From the NCBI RefSeq assembly GCF_000524195.1, contig NW_020170422.1, positions 98,152-162,151 of the forward strand: 64,000 nucleotides of DNA. Reading direction: 5' to 3'. The position numbers and the translations under genes are program-made. Positions within the stretch are counted from its first letter, which is position 1, and every line of letters begins with the position of its first letter. Below are positions 20,593 through 33,809 of this stretch, piece after piece. The DNA is from Echinococcus granulosus. Taxonomy: Eukaryota > Platyhelminthes > Cestoda > Cyclophyllidea > Taeniidae. The notes under the pieces were generated by a model, which saw only the letters and a program-made list of their open reading frames with translations, searched no databases and was not told the origin of the DNA.

Positions 20593-23194
20593 AGAAGGGC
20601 TTAAAATAGGGGCAAATAAAACACACCTCAAATCAAGTCACGGAGCAGCAAATGGTTGTGCTCATTGACTTCAATGTTGAGATCGTTTATTGCCCGATCG
20701 TTGATTACTGTTAAAATGGAGAACTCTCTCGGTGCTATCCACCACATTAGTCGAAATAATTCCCTCTATTTCTTTGTGCACTTTTGAAGGCAGCTATCCC
20801 TCTACTTGATTCGTCTCTAACTGTTGACAGCTTCTTATTGGAGGCTCATTGTCAACATTGAGCACATGCTTAGTTTGCGGTCATTTTTCAAGCCACCTTT
20901 TCTTAGGCATTTTTTCCCTACTACTGCGAATAAATTAGAGAACCTAACCCTAGAGAAGTCAAAATTAAGACTTGTGCTGTTTTGATTATTTGTTTACCTC
21001 TGTTTTAGTCCGAAGGGAAGTTAAGTCTTCACGAATTATATTTTTACCGGGCGGCTTTGCCTCCGGGGCATGCCAGTAGCCCCTCTCCTGCCCTAGTAGC
21101 ATGATTTATTTCGTCGTTAAGGCAGAATCGGGGCGCAACAAAACTATTATAGCCAAGTAATTTACATAAGACGTGGGGAATGAAGCGTTCTTTGTGATCG
21201 ACGATGGGGGTAACGAGCACGTTGCCTGTCCACCAAATGTTTACTAGCTTACCTTCCTACATCCGACCCCGATATTTAAGGTGAAACATCTACGTAGATG
21301 ATGGATAATTAAAAGCCAATTGAAATGAAATCTGACACCCATCCGAATCAACAAACTGATTCATAAGCCATTATCGGTTCACATGAAAGTCTCGCTTAAG
21401 AACGGAACACGCTATCACTGACGAGTTAAGTATAGATGCTTCAACCCATTACTTCTTATTTGGGCTGTAATTCATGTGCTTTATAAGCTGCGATGTTGGT
21501 CTTACATATTTGCGCCAAATCCTTTTCCCAGTTTGCACTTTTTATCGTCTATTGCATATCTATCTTTTCCATGCCTACATCTTTAAACAATCACAAATTG
21601 TACAAAGCCAAATTTGGTGGGTAAACCTCAGTCAGACACACCTATCTGTTATTAAGCTGTAAAACCTGAGTGCAGCTGTTAATAGCATCGATGACACGGC
21701 AGTCCAAGAAAGGCTTCCCGCCTGCTAAACAGTAACATTCGGTTTTAGGTAAACATTAAGCCTGCCTTGACGGGGGCTCTTTCAAAAAAGTGAATTTTCG
21801 GGGTACAGGTGTGTTTTGCAACGCGTGATGAATGCTTGGTGGGGTAGTAAATCAAAACATAAATTGCAAGAGCTTCTGTCCCTGTAAATGTGTGCACTTC
21901 ACCCATAAAACCGTTTTGCGTTTCTCAAGGTTTAGATTTCATTGGTCAATTTCTTTCCAAAATGTACTGCCGAGGAATATGTGAATTGATCACAACTCAA
22001 TACAAGAAATATCAATTCACAAATTAAAATACAAATATCGGATGTCATACTTTAGTTTTTTTGCGTAGCTCCTTGCTTTAATTTCATGGGCACTCAAGAC
22101 TCTGCCTTTGTAGCCCCCAGCTCTTCTGCACATCGTCTTCAGCGAAGCATCGGGCCGTCACATTGGTAGCAGCAAAAACGAACTCCATCTTAAAGGACAT
22201 CGACCCTGATTTCTATTACTGAGTGTTAAACCTTAATGTGAGGGAAGAAGGGCATGTACCATAGATGGGAGAATCTGTAACGACGCCTTAAAGGGGGGAT
22301 GGAAATGATGCCTCTCTTCGGCAACTACCCAGTCTCGTGTTCTGTAGCAGCGCTGTTAACAATTGAAGTGACATTGCCGTGAATCACCTGGAAATGTTCG
22401 CTATGGGCCTGTGTATCGTACCTGTATAATGAGATTAGTTGAGTGAACGCGCTTAAAAGCATTAAAATGAGATCAAAGTGGCAATGGGGAATAGACACTG
22501 AACCTTGTCTCCACGGTACGATTTAAGACTTTGACCTTTTTTTAAATCTCTTGGCTTTTAGACCAGTGTTCTTTCGACTGCCGATAGATACGCGTGATGG
22601 ATTATGCATTTTCCCCTCTTTCCCCAATACCATTCCCAAAGGGGAAAAAACTCAAGGTACAGTAAAATTGCCAAGAGGGATCAACGATGTTGAGGTAAAA
22701 AATCCCAGCTGCGCACAAATTCGATGAGTGGTGAGGTTGGGTGGCAGGGTTTTTTTTCTACAACACCGACTACTTTGTGCTGGCCGACGTGAGAGCGCCA
22801 AGGACAACGCTCAAAAGGGAAGGAGAGCCATATAATACTTTGATTATTTATTTACCTTGCCGTTTTGGATTCGTAAGCACTTAAGTCTGCTTTTTAATTC
22901 CTCTGGGCAGCATGGTCCTCGGGCCACTTTTTGCCCTAGTGTTATGCCTTCTTTCGTCTTTGGGGAGGTCTTGGTGTGCTGCAGCAAATATTTTAATTAA
23001 AGATCAGGGGTTAATGCAGAGCGGAGAACCTTCATTACTTGAAGGAAGACTCGGAAACCACCCAAGAAACCTGGCGCGCTCATTTTAAATGTAGTCTGAA
23101 ACACGGGCGTGGTAAAAGCAGTAAAATATGAAATATTTGCACAACACAGATAAAGTGAAATGGATGTGCACTTTGAAAGTGGGAAACAAATAGT

Positions 23195-23294
23195 NNNNNN
23201 NNNNNNNNNNNNNNNNNNNNNNNNNNNNNNNNNNNNNNNNNNNNNNNNNNNNNNNNNNNNNNNNNNNNNNNNNNNNNNNNNNNNNNNNNNNNNN
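23195..23294. other. Assembly gap (100 N)
   Basis: Exactly 100 N, the conventional placeholder for a gap of unknown length. Frames crossing it, such as the one at 23085-23342 on the - strand, are meaningless. Confidence 0.99.
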
Positions 23295-23574
23295 CCTGAC
23301 GGCTTTAATTAAGCTAGAATTATTAACCAGGTAAGACGTCAAGGCAAGGGGTTCCTAACTGTGTAAGTTTAAAAAAGGATAAGAGGGTCAATGTGCTTTA
23401 TGACTACTTTTTAGCAGGCACAAGTAGCAGCAACATGATTAATTTGATGCAGGGTGAGTCAATTTCAAAAGGCGAACGAGGAAAATAGTTGTGTAAATGG
23501 CAGTTAATTATGTGGCACACGAAGCCTTTTCTGAAGACGAAGAAAGTCATCATATCAAGACAAAATATGTATTA

Positions 23575-24600
23575 CCGATGTATGAAAGGGCTGGGGAAGC
23601 CACTATCGTGTCCTGGAGTCCGCTCAGCGGAAGTACGACGGCAGAGTCTCATTTACCCTCCGCGTAATCAAAACGAGGGGATAAAGTGATCAAAGCATTA
23701 CATAGCCCCAGACTCCTTTTGAACAATTTCCCCATCGCTCCCTTTGATCAACTCCCCGCGCTGGTCATTACGACGTAGTCGGTGCTTTAGGAAAAACACT
23801 CGCACGAGCCAACCGCTCCAGTCATCAAATTTGCGTGCAACTGGGAATATATCTGACTGTAACCTCAAAGATCCCTCTTGGCAACTCCACTGGATCTGAA
23901 GTTTCCGCCTGTTTGGAAATTCTGTTGGGGGCATCAAGGAAGCCCATCGCTTGTCGTAAGAACGCTACCGTAAAAGTAGTCTTAATGAAGGGGAGAGTTT
24001 AAAATAGTTTCCTGGGGATAAGATTTGTGCGTCTATTTACCCTTGCTACATTGTCTTCAATTCAGTGTTGCCCTGACATTTATTTGGATTCTTTCCAGAT
24101 AGTAGAGATGTGGAGGTATCGCGTATTCGCTTAATTAACATCTTCATACAGGTACCGGAGGTAGCTTTGCAACGAGCCTACCCGGATGGTTCGCGGCTAG
24201 TGCCTCTTCAGTTATTAGTATCATTTTCGCTGAACACGGGACGGAGGTAGTTACCAAAGATAGACGTCACAAATTCGTCAATCTGTCGTATGTTCCCTTT
24301 TCCGTCAAGTTAATGTTTGGCATTTAGCAATAGAAGTTGGAGTAGATGGCCTTTAGGATGGGGATCGCCTTTTTCTGCCACCAATGAAGATGCTGGAGTC
24401 TTTCCTAATGACGAGAGAAGTCAAAATACCAGGGCAGTACATTTATTACTGGCGTGCAGAATATCTGACATGGACCGAAGATCCTGCATCCCAGGGGAAT
24501 CACGAAGGCGGAACCTTAAGTGCCAGCAAAACCAAACCGAATGATTAAAAAATAATTAAAGCATTGCAGTCATACAAAAAGGTCAAAATTTTTTAGGCAC
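23575..24600 (+). repeat. Dispersed repeat, copy 2
   Basis: The core (23773-24266) aligns with the copies at 14.3 and 34.0 kb. Left landmarks AGGGCTGGGGAAGCC (23586) and ATCAAAGCATTACA (23689) recur in copies 3 and 4. The right landmark AAAGCATTGCAG (about 24561) recurs in copy 1. It lies about 280 bp right of the assembly gap; a repeat that near a gap is a plausible cause of the break. Confidence 0.65.
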
Positions 24601-25503
24601 AATAGGAAGACCGGTGTCTCTTTTGAAGCTTAAATTTGTCAGCCCTCGATTTTCAAGATCGAAATGCTCTTCAGAGTTAGGTTTTAAAAAATAACAGAGA
24701 GCTCAGCAAAGATGTGATTAATGAATGATTACTTAACTGCCTGTCCCCATCAGACCTACATTTGCTTAAGATGTATATATTTTTTTAATTGGGTTCTTCT
24801 ATCTTAGTGATTTTGCCTCCCAGATTAGCAGTATGACACTTTATATCGCTGCTTTTTTTTCTGTCGGCTTTTTGCAGATAAATACACCCCCTAGGAGGAC
24901 ATGGACGCGAGAGACCTGACTTGATCCTAAATTGGATAAAAAGATCAACAAATGATAGAAAGAGTCAGCTTAACCCCAGTAAACCTTTTGAAATATTTGT
25001 TGAAGAAAATATGCCCAATGCATGCTTGATTTACGCGAATGCCAGTAAAGAAATTATTCAAAAAATTTTGAAGAAACTCTGTTTCGCTCTTCTGTTTTTT
25101 GCATTTGGGTAGGTTAAATCAGTGCATTACACGAACAGCACTGCACCCTTTTCTGCAACACATCTGAACTATTCTCTTTTCCCAACTTGAAAGCGAGCTC
25201 ATGGTACTAGTGTCTATAAATGAAGCCGTCTTCCAGATCCGACTTTCCTACAAATTAGCAAAGTTATCCATAAAGGCTGATAAATTAAGGCGTAAAGTCG
25301 GTAAATTAGGCGAATGTGACTAAAAGATTGACCATACTGATAGGCACATTGGTACACTCTCATCTATCGCGCGCATGCATCTGTGCGTACCCTCATCAGC
25401 CAATTAGGGAAGAGTATTTTCTGTGCCACAATGTAAACAGTCCATACTGGCATTCGCGTGCTTCGCCACTCCTCTGAGTAATGGACTGCTGTCACCAAGT
25501 GGA
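24601..25503. other. Upstream region of the LRR gene
   Basis: AT-rich, with no exon recognised. A frame at 24921-25112 has no support. The coding frame of the LRR gene is open from 25423, but without an ATG before 25504. Confidence 0.35.
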
Positions 25504-27180
25504 ATGAAGTTCCATTTCGGCCTTCTCCTTCTGCAATTCATAGTCTCTAAGGCTGGTACAGTGAACGTTGAAGGCGTCAGATGCGAGGAGACCCCAGCTG
25601 GAGGAAACAGCTCCAAACTGACTGCAGAATGTTGGATTCACCCAGAGGCTAAGATCATCCCTTGCATTACTACCTGGGACACTTTACATTTGGAGATCAT
25701 GGGTGACCAGGACAAAAAAGAGACAGTATTGCAGCCTTCTCTTTTCTCGCATTGTGGTCATCTACGTGTCCTCGCGATTTGGGACGGCGGTCCACTATCA
25801 CGGCTTCAGCGCGATGTCTTCCAACCGTTATATAATCTGGAACGTCTTGTTGTCCGCTCTAAGAAACTGCAATTTATTGATCGAAACTTCTTACTCTTTC
25901 TACCTCATCTTCAACTGCTCTCGATTACCGACAGTAAAGCATTAGAGCGTCTGGGTCAAAATATTCTGGAACCCCTTCCTCGTCCGTTGACTACGCTAGA
26001 TCTCAGCAACAACCAACTAATGGACTTACATCAACTGGGGGCCTTCGGAAATCATGTCTTGCACAATCTCTACCTCCAAAACAATAAAATTTCCAGACTC
26101 TACAGAGATAGTTTATTCGAGTTATCAGAATTAAGGCTTCTTCGGCTTTCCGGCAACCAGCTGTCGGGCTCTTTGGAAACCGCACTTGGAATAAAGTCTC
26201 CCGGTGGTGAGTCACCACTGATTTCAGTGCCAAAACTAGAAATCCTTGATCTGGCAAACAATTACCTTACAGAAATTTCTGGTTGCCAATGGGCTGGTGG
26301 CTGTGGAGAGCACTCAGTTTTGACCAAACTCCGGGTTCTTAATCTCGCAAAAAATCGTCTAACTTGGATTGATCCTACGGCTTTTCAGGGTCTCTCTGCT
26401 CTCACAGAACTCAGACTAGAAGGAAATAATAACCTTTTCCAGGCTGGCAGCCTTCCAGTAGTGCTGTTCTCTCTGACTCAGTTGACCCATCCTGACTTGA
26501 AACATCTTGCGATTCCCCAGGAGGTACCTGGCAACGGAGCCATTGAAATGTGTGCAAACGATCCTTTAGTAGGGAGTCGGATTGTTCTTCGCGCAATGGA
26601 GCATTTGAGCAAGAACTTTTGTGAGAAGACATCGCCGTTACCGCTTTCATTGGAGACAACAGCAGCCCCAACCATGAATTTTACGCCTATGATCCCGGAT
26701 CTTCCTGCCAATGAAGGTCCCGTTTTCACATTTATTCGAAGGACGCATCGATGGGTACTGACTAGTATCGCTATAGGCCTTCTTCTAACCGGTGTTCTCA
26801 TCTCCGCCCTAATATTTGTCTGTCTTCACTTTGGACTTCATTCTGATCCCCCAAAGGAACAGGAAATCGCCAAAGAGCCGGTTAAACCTGCCATTGTTTA
26901 TGCACCATCGAGAATGTCACTGCAGCATATTTACACGCAAGAGGGATGCTATCCTGCCTACTTGCCCCTGGCTCGACCTCCACCGGGAGGGAAGAGGCTG
27001 AGCCGCCTTAAGATAAACGGAACCCCTCTAATAAGGAATCAGGAGCTGGCTAGACGAAGGAATGCCTCAAACTCTGTTTATAGCCTCTTGTCTGCTCCAC
27101 CAAATGCAACTGCAGCTTTGGTGGCTTCTTCCATAAACCTGATTAATGCACAACCCACAACAAAGCATGCTATTGTGTGA
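25504..27180 (+). CDS. Leucine-rich-repeat type I membrane protein
   Basis: Single-exon frame of 558 residues. The frame is open 27 codons further upstream but has no earlier ATG. The chosen ATG gives a textbook signal peptide (MKFHFGLLLLQFIVSKAG). The ectodomain holds canonical LRRs at about residues 160-312, with consensus LxxLxLxxNxL in TTLDLSNNQL, HNLYLQNNKI, RLLRLSGNQL, EILDLANNYL, RVLNLAKNRL and TELRLEGNN. Cysteines before them (VRCEE, AECW) and after them (EMCAND, NFCEK) look like LRR caps. A membrane span at about 418-441 (SIAIGLLLTGVLISALIFV) is followed by a cytosolic tail of about 115 residues. The tail is rich in Pro, Arg and Ser, has no kinase or TIR domain, and ends TKHAIV. Likely a surface adhesion or receptor protein; no named orthologue is recognised. 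Absence of introns is unusual for this size. Confidence 0.88.
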   Translation: MKFHFGLLLLQFIVSKAGTVNVEGVRCEETPAGGNSSKLTAECWIHPEAKIIPCITTWDTLHLEIMGDQDKKETVLQPSLFSHCGHLRVLAIWDGGPLSRLQRDVFQPLYNLERLVVRSKKLQFIDRNFLLFLPHLQLLSITDSKALERLGQNILEPLPRPLTTLDLSNNQLMDLHQLGAFGNHVLHNLYLQNNKISRLYRDSLFELSELRLLRLSGNQLSGSLETALGIKSPGGESPLISVPKLEILDLANNYLTEISGCQWAGGCGEHSVLTKLRVLNLAKNRLTWIDPTAFQGLSALTELRLEGNNNLFQAGSLPVVLFSLTQLTHPDLKHLAIPQEVPGNGAIEMCANDPLVGSRIVLRAMEHLSKNFCEKTSPLPLSLETTAAPTMNFTPMIPDLPANEGPVFTFIRRTHRWVLTSIAIGLLLTGVLISALIFVCLHFGLHSDPPKEQEIAKEPVKPAIVYAPSRMSLQHIYTQEGCYPAYLPLARPPPGGKRLSRLKINGTPLIRNQELARRRNASNSVYSLLSAPPNATAALVASSINLINAQPTTKHAIV

Positions 27181-27257
27181 GTCTGTCTGTCTCTCTGTAG
27201 GTAGGTGGAAGGAGTTTGAACGAATTTTAAATGGGAAATTTTTCGGTATTATTTTCA

Positions 27258-27263
27258 AATAAA
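27258..27263 (+). promoter_or_regulatory. Poly(A) signal AATAAA for the LRR gene
   Basis: AATAAA 78 bases after the LRR stop. A short GTCT run (27181-27197) lies just before it in the 3-prime UTR. Confidence 0.6.
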
Positions 27264-30200
27264 GTCAACCGTTCACTATAAAACAATCACTTTTACTTGT
27301 GGTCTTGATTTACTTGTTTTCGATGTTGCTAGTAGAACTGGACTATCATGGAGTAATTACTCTCAGAATTGAGATTCTAAGCAAATTTTACATTAAGCAG
27401 AATAATGTTTAACTAAATCGCTGGGGTGTAAACGCCGCACGAAGGTGTGGGAGCAAATTCAAGTTTTCACCACCATATGAGTCAGCCCTCTTCTGCCTCC
27501 GCTTTGTGTACCTGAATGGGGCAGCTTCTAATTGTTACTTGTTTGCACTTTTCGTCTAGAAGAAATTAAACAGCCCTGGTAGGTCATAGCCATAATTTTA
27601 CTTTACTTCAGAAAAAAGTTTTGAAATTGTGAAGGCAGAATGTCTACACAAGTCGGTGGGGAAGATGTAAAGAAAACGACAAAACCCTAAGCCAAACATC
27701 ACATTTCTATGCCGATGAAGACAATCAAACAAGGCACCCGGGTTATTCTGTAAACAGTAATTTTTAGTTTAATAGATGTAGTGGTCTGATGTTTTACTGA
27801 AATCGAAAGAAGGCACAGTAGTCAGACAGAATGCATGATGTTGACCTAGAGATGAGCGGAGGGGCAACTGGCATAGCCCAAAGGCCAAGCCGCCCGGTAG
27901 AGGTGCAAATATTGAGCCCTCAAGTGGTCCGTTACCAAAATTGGGAGTTAACCAAGTTAATAAAGCACTACGAAAAGTCTTAAGTCTTACCCCTTTTTGG
28001 CTTAAATAATCTAGAACTGATCCGTCTCCTTAAAATTTACATCTCTCGTTGGAAACACCCGATCACTGACAAAATTTCACTCAGACGTACTGAAACAATT
28101 ACCTACCGACCAAAAAACGAACAGGAAGGAGGTATTACCAGAGTCGTAGCTATCCTTATTTTAGTATGAAATTCGGGTGCAATTACGGTTAATCTCTCAT
28201 GCGAGAACCAAGCAACCCTCCCTAAATTGATGATAAGGGAACCTATTCAAATGACCACTACTACATCCTACATTTTTCGATCTTCAAGGCGTTTATTCTA
28301 AGGGTATGGATTGGTGTCACCGGAAGTTCGTTTAATAACCTTCAAAATCGGGAAAATTAAATAGATATGCAGATAAGCAACACCTTAAAAAGTGTTGTAG
28401 GACGTTAAATCCTTAATGACTTACAAGAATGCCCTCAAAAATGAAACCTCCCAATTGAGGATGGGAGTGTTGGCATTTTCTATGTACACGTAAGTAGAGG
28501 GACCTAATAAATGGCAGGACATTTATACCTTCCAGTTACGTTTTTGTGAACTCGGCGTATAGTAAAATGTCAGAGGTGAAAACTTGATAATTAGCATTAT
28601 CAGGCGATCATAGAAAGGCACACCCAGTTCCCTACATAATAACTGTCAACCACGGATGAAAGGATGAGGACTTCATTTTCTGAATTCGTTTTTAGTTAAC
28701 TCATGCATTTCTCAAATATCCTTGTCCGGTATATTTTTATTTCACATGCTGCTTTTGATGTTTCCATGACTGCAGACAAAGTTATAAAAGGTTAAAAAAT
28801 GGCTGCAAAACTGTTTGTCCAAAGCCAAGAAATCAATGAACAGAATGCCATTAGACTAAACGCTCGTGTTTAGATGGACACAAATCTTTAAGGCCGAATG
28901 TTGGAACGGAATTATAAGGCCGTTTATACCACACTAACAATCTACCAAGTCTAAAAGCACCTACAGAATTCCAATGGCTCCATGGCCATATTTTATGCCT
29001 AAGATCGTTCATTCAAACAACTTAAAATGTAGCCTTGGAAGTTCTACTAAAGGGAGAAATTTGCCCCTTAAATGACATAAATTTATAGAGGAAAAAATGA
29101 ACTTACAGTCATTCAGTTTATTTGAGTCATTCTACTGGATAGGCTTTCACCATTGTCAACTCTTCAAAATGTGGCATTTAATATGGTCGTTAAATAAACA
29201 AAAATTTGTGTTTAACTAAAGTTGCGGGACATTAATCGAGCGACTTAATCTTTTACGCGCTCAGAATTTATAAATTATCCATTAAATAATTATGGAACGT
29301 CAATGGGACTTGCCTTTCCTAGACGCTATAGGTACCAGTACAAATGCGTTGGATTAGGATATAACCAGTGGAATTTTGTGCTAAAATCTCACCTCAGCCG
29401 AAGTAATCTCGCCTTGAACTAGATAGCAATGTTTGAATGCCAAATGGAAACCTGGTTTGATGCACAGACAAAACACACGTGCCAATTGTGTCCGTTAAGT
29501 CTAAAAGGCGCACGGACTTCGGTGCTTTGGGGCGCAAAGTACCTCATAAGACCTAAACTCGCGTTATTAGTTGGTGGTAGAGATTTGCGCTTCCCTCAAC
29601 TTGATGTTGCTAGAAGCGTGAAATCAAATGAGGGCTGATTTGGACTGCTAAGATTCGCAGCCATGTGTTGGGCTTGCAACTTAAATTATTGTCTTTGCAA
29701 GTGTTCACTCCCACAAACCATATTTCACAGATTATCCACAAATTATGCGCTAACATGTACCCCCTGATTAATGACCTTCCGCTAAACAAGTAGACTGCAA
29801 ATGTGACAGAAAGAGCTTAACACTGGGAGGGTTGGATACATCCAGACGATGTACGATTGGAGTCGTAACCGGGGCTGTCGCGTAGTTGTTAGGGAGGTAA
29901 AGTGGGTCCTCAGGTGCGTAGGTAAGATTAATAGATTTAGGTGTTGTTTACTTGTGTACCTATAGTTTTTTGATCCAGACTAACATGGTACGGAGGATGT
30001 TTCGTAATATCGAGGCATAAATAGGTAAGTAACTTAAACAAGACAGTAGCAAATACTAGCTTTTTACTCACAAAGTTGAATCACTCTAATAGAATAAATC
30101 TCTTTTTTAAACGAAATTTTAAATTAATTAATGCATCTTTTTGTCCAATTCTCTACAACAAAGGAGCAAATTTAAGTCGAAACAGCAAACAATGCAGTGA

Positions 30201-30515
30201 ATTCGTTGCCAATTCAAATATGAAAAGTCGAGATTGTGAATCGGAGGACTGGAAAAGCGTGTTTTGAAAAGCTAAGGTCACCATTCACCATCACACCCAA
30301 GGCTACCAGGAAAATTTAATGAGATAAGTCATTTATAACAGGTTAGGAGATACTTAGACCTTCTACTTGGTGGATGCAACTGTATGCAGTTATCTGATGT
30401 CCAGAGGCCTCTTCGAAACAGATTTCTGGAAAAATAACCATCCTTTACCTTAGAGATGACGTGCATTGTGGCCATAGATGAATGAATTCCCACGGGTCAC
30501 CATGTACGAAAGATT
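27264..30515. other. Intergenic, nothing recognised
   Basis: AT-rich sequence. Frames at 29429-29638 and 30076-30267 have no splice, motif or family support. Confidence 0.4.
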
Positions 30516-30974
30516 TTAGAGGCTGACGTTAGGAGATAACTGGTAAATTTCATATGGGAATGGCGTTTTATTGCCAGTTTGCCACAAGTCCAAGTAGTAG
30601 TATACGTGAGTGATACAGTAGTCACTGCCGAACAGTAACTCAAAAATGCTGTGGATGCCTGCAACCCCAGAAATAGCTTTTCTGTTTACGAGCTCCAGGA
30701 TTTTCCACAAGTTGCCATTCTTGAACATCGTGGACTATTCCGCAGTTGGCTCTCATACTAGCTTCACCCTAAATGGCCAATACTCGCGTAGATAGCCACA
30801 GTCAATCAAAGCACTGTAAACATTCCAGCCAATGGACGTGAAAGAAGATTGTGTGATATGTTTGACCATGCTCACCTTGTTGGAGTTAAAAGTCTCGTAC
30901 TCCCCTAAGTCCTGCCTCTTGGTTGCGCCGGTTTGCACCAGCTCGCAGCAGGAAACCTGCGTTGAATTCCATTT
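30516..30974 (-). pseudogene. Coding remnant or micro-intron gene, unrecognised
   Basis: Two - strand segments in the same reading frame look coding. The first (down to 30768) includes TSIGWNVYSALIDCGYLREY. The second (30719 to the stop at 30516) includes KNGNLWKILELVNRKAI, GIHSIFELLFGSDY and YYYLDLWQTGNKTPFPYE. Between them are two in-frame stops (TGA, TAG) within 48 bases. Those 48 bases begin GTGAAG and end CAAG, so they could be a very short in-phase GT-AG intron. Otherwise the locus is a pseudogene. Aromatic-rich composition and NKT and NVS sequons suggest a secreted or lysosomal protein. The DCGYLREYW stretch is only vaguely like the region near the catalytic Cys of CLN5; I do not claim it. 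Confidence 0.35.
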
Positions 30975-33809
30975 CATTACATCAAAGCTAAGACTTTGGA
31001 GGTTTTACACAATATTCAGCAGCGAAATCGTATATCTATGTGCTTATGCTATTTCGTGACTGCTGAATTGGTGTCATAATGTCCGAGGGAAACGCCATGA
31101 ATCAAATTCGCTAATTTAGCCAACTTGATCGCAACTTTATCGGATGGAAAGGATTAACACCTGAACATTCGTTCACCAGGAAATAGGCGATGAAAACCTG
31201 GCCAGCTTGTTTTCCGTTTAGCACATTATTGAAACATTCAATACGTGTGGGTCAAACCTATGAGATTAGTTAGAATGCCATGAGTGAAGTCGCAATAACA
31301 TAAAAGCGACATTCAAACTTAATTCAGCCTTAATTGTATTTACAGAGGCGTCTGATGTGGTACTGTGAAATATACCACCTAAGAATGAGCAAAAAATTCA
31401 TTTAAGATGAAGGTGGCCGGCACCACAATGGCATCGACTTGTTCAATGCGATGGTTGCAATCAGCATCGAATCCACTTTTTCGTTAAAACGGATTGTTCT
31501 GTAAACTTTCTTGGTTCAAAACTTTCACATTTACGGTTGCTTAGCCCACTTTGTTCCAAATTCATAATATCGACGTACTCACTAAAAGTGTTTTAACAAT
31601 GTCCTACACCTAAACTTATCAGGCCTCATCTAGGCCAAATGCACAATTCTACATATTACTTAGGAGAATAGGTCTCATTTTAACAATTTTCTGCACCGAA
31701 TTATGCACATTTGTGTAATAATAAAAGCCTCACAACTCTAGAAATATATTTGTGTATCCAATATACATTAAAGGTGTTATCTTCCAGTTTAGCCACAATT
31801 TGAGATTACTGTGTCGAAAATTGGAGGTGGATGAAATAATAATATCGTCTGTATGATCTTATAGCTTTAGATTCGCTTACTGCCGAAACCATGTGTACCC
31901 TTATAGGCAACATCAAATGCTTCAATTTGGTAGGTTTTAAGGTTTGACACAGTTACTTAAACTTTTGTAAGCAGTATCTTTTTACTTGGTTCACACGTGC
32001 TTGTACTGATGAATGTGATGGACAACTTTATGTGGTGCCTTTTAAAGCATTGACGAAAAGAGAAATAAAAGAAAGGCCACTATAGTGTTAAAGGGAACTA
32101 AACCCCCATTTTACTGATTAACAAAGTCCTTCTTAATAGGCACAAATTTGCCATTTAATCCAAATTACTAATGATACATTTTCAAGGTCAGACAATTAAC
32201 TGTTAGTTTAATTATGGACAATACGAATCCGATATAGTGAGTCTAGGATCCCCTTTTTCCTTGAGGCAAATCATGGCTTTGAGACTTATTCCTTGCTTTA
32301 ATAGTGCAAAGAGTACTTGCTAAAGAGCAAAAAGCGCAGTTTGTTGCTCCTGAGGTTACAGTTCCTAATAGCAACACAAACACATTTTGATTTGAATTGA
32401 AGTAAGGTCTTCATTGTTATCATTGTCACATTCCACTTCAAGATGTTTAAAGTCATCTACGTGTCGTTAGAATGGAGGCCGTACTTTCTTTTAAAAAACA
32501 ACTTAGCAAAAAGTTAACTTTTAGGACCTTAAAAATCATTTTTTTGAGATAATTAGCTAAACAAAGAAGAATTGTAAAGTTTTGCATTCTTTAGCATCGC
32601 TTACATTGGTGAAGGTGAATGGATTTTAGAAGTGTGAAATTAATAAAATCAAGAAACTTCTGAATGCACTCGTATATGAGTGACCCCTTTGCAAATGTCT
32701 TTTTGGGTTCAAGGCATCACACGCGACTTCATTGGTGTGTGAGCTGCCAGTCATTTGCGCAACTGCGCTTATAATAATCGAATTCCGTCATTTTGTTTCT
32801 TTACATGACCTGAAAAGCGAAACTTCTTTATTAGGATTTTATCGTTGTGAATCCTCTAATACCTAGTATTATGACGTAGTACTCAGGTTTGAGCTCAAAT
32901 TTTATCGAAATCCTACCCCAGCAATCAGGAGATAAAACCTTTCCAGAAGTGGCCATTTGCAGGAGGCATGGCTTGCGTACGTAATTGCTGGTCGAATGGT
33001 GAAGAAAGTTGGAAGCCTGGGCTCTCATATCAATAAGATGTTATTCACCTTGGCCTTATAGGGATTATTAGCATTTTAAAGATTTACCTGCACATTATAC
33101 CAGCCAGTCATAGTGTGGCTTCTTCAGATGTCAGAGAAGTGGCTACGAAAAAGAAGAACTAACTGACGATAGAGAAACGAAGGCTTTTTAAAGTTGCAAG
33201 CATCTCCAGTACTTAATATTACTAGCATTTATTAAAATTATCAAACAACAGACTGCTGATGAAGCGCCTATAATCTCTGCCCTATTATTAAATTCGAGGA
33301 GTGCATAGAAAAAACGAGTTTACAAGAAAATAATCGACTATCACACCTCAAGCTAAAGTGCTTGATCAGAAAGTTTAAGCATAAATCATACCTGCTTACA
33401 CTTACCTCTCAATAGAGCTCTAGGAATCTTAATCCTCTTTACGCCTGCAATAAATTACTTGATGCCGCGTGCATCGTTGCATTTCTCTTTTAAAGTCGGA
33501 CATAACACTTTTCTCTCAAAATTTCAAAAGCATTATTAAGAAAAAATGTTTAATTGAAAAACATAAGGCCTGTAATTGCAGTTACACACCTGGGTAAAGG
33601 GTATGCTCATATATCTGAGGATTTTTCGTGACAGAGTGGCGTGAATGCAGCTAAACACCACGCCTACGAATAGCCCTTTTATATGGCTCCTACGTGATTC
33701 CTCGGACAACGTCTCGGCCTTTCAAATAACGCGCACATGTGTAATTTTAGCTATTCGAGACAATCATGAAGACGGAAGAGGTCATGCTTCTGAGGCCAAA
33801 TATGCATTG
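30975..33809. other. Intergenic, nothing recognised
   Basis: AT-rich DNA. The frames at 30832-31059 (+) and 32831-33028 (-) have no support; the former is a shadow of the - strand coding remnant. Confidence 0.4.

Larger units (their letters stand above)
17634..23194. other. Intergenic, two inverted repeats, no gene recognised
   Basis: Long AT-rich stretch ending at the assembly gap. The longest frames are 17971-18240 (+, hydrophobic) and 19555-19839 (-), neither with splice or family support. Two hairpin-forming sequences at 19739-19761 and 20507-20592 are listed separately. Confidence 0.4.

Noticed and set aside
23085..23342. 85-codon - strand frame
   Set aside because: It runs through the 100-N gap and is an artefact.
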